Source: Chloroflexota bacterium (GTDB lineage Bacteria > Chloroflexota > Dehalococcoidia > Lucifugimonadales > Lucifugimonadaceae). Taken from it: a stretch of DNA of 64,000 nucleotides. The position numbers and the translations under genes were made by a program. This document shows positions 60,859 through 64,000 of the stretch, piece by piece (position 1 is the stretch's first letter; every line of letters begins with the position of its first letter). The stretch is taken from positions 1-64,000 of the forward strand of contig JAJCYY010000019.1 in NCBI GenBank assembly GCA_029262735.1. Direction: 5' to 3'. A model generated the notes under the pieces. That model did not search any database. It saw only the letters and a program-made list of their open reading frames with translations, and was not told where the DNA came from.

Positions 60859-62229
60859 TTACCCGGCTGTGCCGGCCACAGCGACTCTCGGGGTCGTCGA
60901 AGTCGTATTCGGGTTGTTCTCGGCGACTGCGGCCGGTGAGGGCCGTTTCCTGGTGAATGCCGGGGCCGCGCTGATCAGGAAGAACAGGAACGGAAGCACG
61001 ATCACTCGCTGGCGGGCGAGAAGTCCGAAGTTCCCGAGTGATCCAAGCGCTACCACGGTCATCAAGATGAAGACGATCGAGAAGATGAATATCGGGTTCT
61101 GGCCTTCGGAGCGGATGCTTCGTATCAGCCTCGTGAAGCTGATAAGCATGATGCCGGCCAGCAACGTACTGTCGAACGACTGGACGAGCGCGGGAACGTT
61201 GTGCACTTCCCACGGATACGGTCTGAAGAGAACGGTCATCAACGCTTCGGGAATCCAGGTTGGAGTTCCGACCGTCGGGGGCACAAAGTTCGAGCCGCTA
61301 CGGCCTTCGTCGAACACCTGAGATGACTGGTCGGTGAGTACCTGGAGCACCGTATTCAGGGACAGGTCCTGGATCCCGAGGAACGATGTGGCCTGGCTGA
61401 TGACAATGAAGCCTGCCATCAGGACAAGCGGCACTCCGATCAACTGGATTGTGAACGCCTTCCTGTTGCGCGATGGGGTTCTGAGCACGAAAGCGGTGAT
61501 GAAGGCGATTGCCGCCATCAGGCCGATTTCCGGCCTGATCAGGAACATGACGGACATTCCGAAAATGGCTATCCACAGGCCGAAAAGCCGAGATCGCACT
61601 ATGACCAGGGCGGCGCCCCATACGGTCAATCCAAGCATGAGGAAGACGATTACGTCTTTACCGAAGCCGGTCGGCCAGTACAGTACAGCCGGGTAAAAGA
61701 AGATCAGTACGGTGTAGATCCTGTAGTTGCCTGATGGGAACGCCAGCCTGAACGCACGGTAGAACAGCATCGAACCCAGGAATCCCATGAATCCGCTGAG
61801 CAGGAACAGGCCAAAGAACGATGTGCCGGTTATTGAGTAGACGATGCCGACCAGGAGTTCCATCGAGGCCGTTCCAACGGCGAATCCGTCAAACACCGCT
61901 GACAGATCACCCGAGCGAATGCGCTCGGCAATAGCCGCTCCTGCGGTGTCGAAGCGGTTGAGGTCTCCTCCTCCGTACACCACGTTGTTCATGAACAGGC
62001 GGAACCCGGTTGCGGCCATCTTCGCAATGAGTGCCAGTATGAGAATGTTGCCGAGGAATCGCCTGTCGTTTTTCGGCGCAAGACGCGGAAAGATGATGAT
62101 CGAGATCAGCACTACGACCGCACCGAGCATGACTACGCCGCCTGCCGAATCGTACGGCAGGGCAACAAATAACACGCCGGCCAGCAAGGCGACGAGAACT
62201 ACCGTTGTTTGCAGCATGCGGTCTGTCAA
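60859..62229 (-). CDS. Multi-pass membrane protein, possible polysaccharide polymerase
   Basis: This 456-residue protein has roughly ten to eleven hydrophobic segments and ends in a short soluble tail rich in Thr, Pro and Ala. The extracellular-looking loop N-N-V-V-Y-G-G-G-D-L-N-R-F-D-T-A-G near residue 75 and a later long loop near residue 290 suggest a Wzy-like or EpsG-like polymerase, but no diagnostic family motif is visible. Its place between a deacetylase and a GNAT protein in the polysaccharide cluster supports the idea. The start is TTG 62229, or possibly ATG 62217. Confidence 0.6.
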   Translation of the reverse strand: MTDRMLQTTVVLVALLAGVLFVALPYDSAGGVVMLGAVVVLISIIIFPRLAPKNDRRFLGNILILALIAKMAATGFRLFMNNVVYGGGDLNRFDTAGAAIAERIRSGDLSAVFDGFAVGTASMELLVGIVYSITGTSFFGLFLLSGFMGFLGSMLFYRAFRLAFPSGNYRIYTVLIFFYPAVLYWPTGFGKDVIVFLMLGLTVWGAALVIVRSRLFGLWIAIFGMSVMFLIRPEIGLMAAIAFITAFVLRTPSRNRKAFTIQLIGVPLVLMAGFIVISQATSFLGIQDLSLNTVLQVLTDQSSQVFDEGRSGSNFVPPTVGTPTWIPEALMTVLFRPYPWEVHNVPALVQSFDSTLLAGIMLISFTRLIRSIRSEGQNPIFIFSIVFILMTVVALGSLGNFGLLARQRVIVLPFLFFLISAAPAFTRKRPSPAAVAENNPNTTSTTPRVAVAGTAG

Positions 62230-62283
62230 TTCAGCAACACCGATTCCGTCTGAGCATCAGATGCGTGAGCGTCAATGGAGCCG

Positions 62284-63345
62284 CTAGAAAAGCTCAATGT
62301 CACCCATTGATAGTCCCCACCTGTCCAGCGCTTCAAGCTCTCCAGGTGGGCCGGAGAGTGGATTTGAGGTCAGGGTCATTCCCTGGCCCGGTATACGTCG
62401 GAACTTACTGCCCTGGAGTGCATCCCGGTGTGCCGAGCCATTCGGGAAGTAGCTGACGATGTAGTCGGCCCGTACATGGGATTTGACTGCTGCAATCAGC
62501 TTTCGAGCCAGGGAGCGGTCGGCCCGCGCCAGTAACATTTCAGTCAGCACGATCTCTCGCAGCCCGAACCTGCTGTTCGAACGGAATATAGCCGCTGCCT
62601 CGATACGCCCGTTCTCTTCCAGGAGCACCGTCCGGTAGTCGATCGTGGGGTGTTTGGCATAGCGCCAGTCCAGGTACGCCTGGGAGCGCTTCGTGTGCAG
62701 CATCGGCCCCCAGACAGCGGTATCTGCCAGAAGCAGGGTGTCCAGGCCGTCGTGCTGGACGAGTTCAGTTACGGGAAGTGGCTCGTTCCTGGCAAAGTGG
62801 GTTTTCGACGGGGTTTCTGCCGACCGTTTCAGCAGTTTTGCCTTTGCCATCCCGAGCACAAAACGCGGGTAGTTGAGCACCATGATCCCCGGCTCGACCA
62901 GGCCGACCGTATTCCAGCCCATTTTTAGATAGCCCGGGCGAGACTGGTCGTTCGGCGTGTTGAAAACGAAGTCGACGCCTTCTGCGCGTACATCGTCGAC
63001 GGCCTGCAGCGTCAGGTTCTTGAAAAGACCCATACGCCTGAATTCGGGATGTGTGGCGGTATCGACAGCCCTCACGCCTCGCAGCGTCTCGTCGCCTCGC
63101 TGGAACTCCCAGCGCAGGAACGCCCGCAGCCCTATGATTCTGCCCTCGTCGTTCTCTGCGAGTAGGACGTGCGAGCGACCAAACGGGCTGATCTCGTGCT
63201 TCCAACCCCACATTTCGTCTGTCCGTTGCAGAACGGCCGACTCTCCCAGGGAGAGGCGCATCAGCTCCAGCATCGCGGCGAGGTCGTCCTCTTTGCGCGG
63301 TCGTATGGTGTACGGAAGGTCAGAGATTTTTGTCTGCACAGTCAA
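62284..63345 (-). CDS. GNAT-family acyltransferase
   Basis: This 353-residue protein has an N-terminal GNAT acetyltransferase domain (about 12-160). T-I-R-P-R-K-E-D-D-L starts the fold, and the acyl-CoA loop is T-H-P-E-F-R-R-M-G-L-F-K-N-L-T. A second domain (about 170-353) may be a related GNAT-like half. It probably acylates a sugar of the exopolysaccharide or a precursor. TTG 63345 overlaps the glycosyltransferase stop by three bases, with GGAGG about ten bases upstream, so translation of the two genes is coupled. Confidence 0.82.
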   Translation of the reverse strand: MTVQTKISDLPYTIRPRKEDDLAAMLELMRLSLGESAVLQRTDEMWGWKHEISPFGRSHVLLAENDEGRIIGLRAFLRWEFQRGDETLRGVRAVDTATHPEFRRMGLFKNLTLQAVDDVRAEGVDFVFNTPNDQSRPGYLKMGWNTVGLVEPGIMVLNYPRFVLGMAKAKLLKRSAETPSKTHFARNEPLPVTELVQHDGLDTLLLADTAVWGPMLHTKRSQAYLDWRYAKHPTIDYRTVLLEENGRIEAAAIFRSNSRFGLREIVLTEMLLARADRSLARKLIAAVKSHVRADYIVSYFPNGSAHRDALQGSKFRRIPGQGMTLTSNPLSGPPGELEALDRWGLSMGDIELF

Positions 63346-64000
63346 CTGGACCGCCCTCCTGCCAGCTTTTCTTCAGCAAGGTCGAGATAGAGCTGTTCGA
63401 TCTTGCGAACCATGTTTCGGACGTCGAACTCATCTCGAACCCTGGCGAATGCTCTGTCTGCGAGAGAACGCCGCAGGGGTTCGTCGCCCAGCAGCGAGAC
63501 TATGGAATCAGCCAGGATCTCAGGGTTGCCTGGCTCAACTAACATGCCTTCTTCGCCGGCAACGATCATCTCGGGCAATCCACCCACCCTTGTTGAGAGG
63601 ACGGGAGTTCGAGTGCCCATCGCCTCCAGCACAGAGATCGGCATGCCTTCGAACTGGGACGAGAGGACGAAAAGGTCGGCAGCGGCGATGATCTCGCGGG
63701 CATCTTCCCGCAGGCCGGTGAAATAGACGTTTCCTTCCAGGCCCATCTCGGCAGCGGCGGCCCTGGTTTCATCGAGAATCGGGCCCTGGCCAACAAGAAC
63801 GAATGAGGTAGCAGGTTGTTCTGCCACTGTTTTGCGGGCTGCCTTCAGCAGGTCGATGTGCCGCTTCTTCGGCGTGAAATTGGCGACGTTTACGACGATC
63901 TTGTTTTCTGCCGGAATCCCGAGCTCTGCCTTGAGCCAGCCCGGGTCCTTGCTGATCAGATTCAGTTGATCTACGTCAACTCCGTTGGCAATCGTGCCCA
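63342..64000 (-). CDS. Group 1 (GT4) glycosyltransferase, partial
   Basis: The frame runs to the right window edge without a stop, so the N-terminal part is missing. The visible 218 residues are the C-terminal nucleotide-sugar-binding domain. A V-V-N-V-A-N-F-T-P-K-K-R-H segment is followed by the GT4 motif F-E-G-M-P-I-S-V-L-E-A-M-G, with the E-x7-E pair. It would transfer a sugar onto the growing polysaccharide or its lipid carrier. The acceptor and donor are unknown. A GTG at 63827 could be read as an internal start, but the homology extends before it. Confidence 0.9.
   Translation of the reverse strand, partial: GTIANGVDVDQLNLISKDPGWLKAELGIPAENKIVVNVANFTPKKRHIDLLKAARKTVAEQPATSFVLVGQGPILDETRAAAAEMGLEGNVYFTGLREDAREIIAAADLFVLSSQFEGMPISVLEAMGTRTPVLSTRVGGLPEMIVAGEEGMLVEPGNPEILADSIVSLLGDEPLRRSLADRAFARVRDEFDVRNMVRKIEQLYLDLAEEKLAGGRSS

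Overview
The window looks like a chromosomal segment of an uncultivated Chloroflexota bacterium, probably a SAR202/Dehalococcoidia-like lineage. This is an inference from gene content: many CaiB/BaiF CoA-transferases and zinc alcohol dehydrogenases, NHL beta-propellers, DUF1501/DUF1800 pairs, very long secreted proteins with Thr-Pro-Val-Pro linkers, and palindromic repeats scattered between genes. Starts are ATG, GTG or TTG, and Shine-Dalgarno sequences are visible at many of them.

Layout. 1-7000: the tail of a flavoprotein, then minus-strand genes for two NHL propellers, a formaldehyde-dehydrogenase-like enzyme and a DUF1501/DUF1800 pair; the DUF1800 gene carries an in-frame amber codon. 7788-11111: a large GAF-repeat LuxR regulator whose receiver-like domain has Glu at the phosphoacceptor site. 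11266-16758: a tight plus-strand operon for acyl-CoA metabolism (CaiB, two hotdog dehydratases, an alpha/beta hydrolase, a tandem CaiB fusion). 17210-23048: enoyl-CoA hydratase-like protein, MBL hydrolase, ornithine-cyclodeaminase-like protein, SDR and a zinc alcohol dehydrogenase. 23316-23405: tRNA-Ser(UGA). 23445-30575: a giant VCBS/LamG/FnIII surface protein and a VanZ-like membrane protein.

The main discovery region is 35272-43050. It is a minus-strand, lasso-peptide-type RiPP operon in this order: nucleotidyltransferase, PqqD-like recognition protein (B1), transglutaminase-like leader peptidase (B2), asparagine-synthetase-like cyclase (C), two precursor peptides, HPr-kinase-like protein, and an ABC exporter (ATPase and permease). 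The first precursor lies directly after the cyclase and has no ATG, GTG or TTG start; a perfectly placed Shine-Dalgarno points to an ATC codon. The two precursors share the leader motif YxxPxVSxIG, a mid-peptide GxGDxxI and a C-terminal CExTSA, but their cores otherwise differ and do not fit a standard lasso core well. Three adjacent hairpins lie between them.

The RiPP operon is flanked by secreted proteins with cohesin-like and dockerin-like modules: a subtilisin at 32775-35174 and two surface proteins at 43271-47966. 48850-54760 holds a second giant surface protein (G8, beta-helix, PA14, LamG, FnIII) whose C-terminal half is a paralogue of the 23445-29411 protein, followed by a small secreted protein. 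54805-64000 is a minus-strand exopolysaccharide cluster: Wzz/BY-kinase, UDP-sugar dehydrogenase, polysaccharide deacetylase, polymerase-like membrane protein, GNAT protein, and a GT4 glycosyltransferase that runs off the window. Overall the right two-thirds is devoted to the cell surface, export and a peptide natural product.
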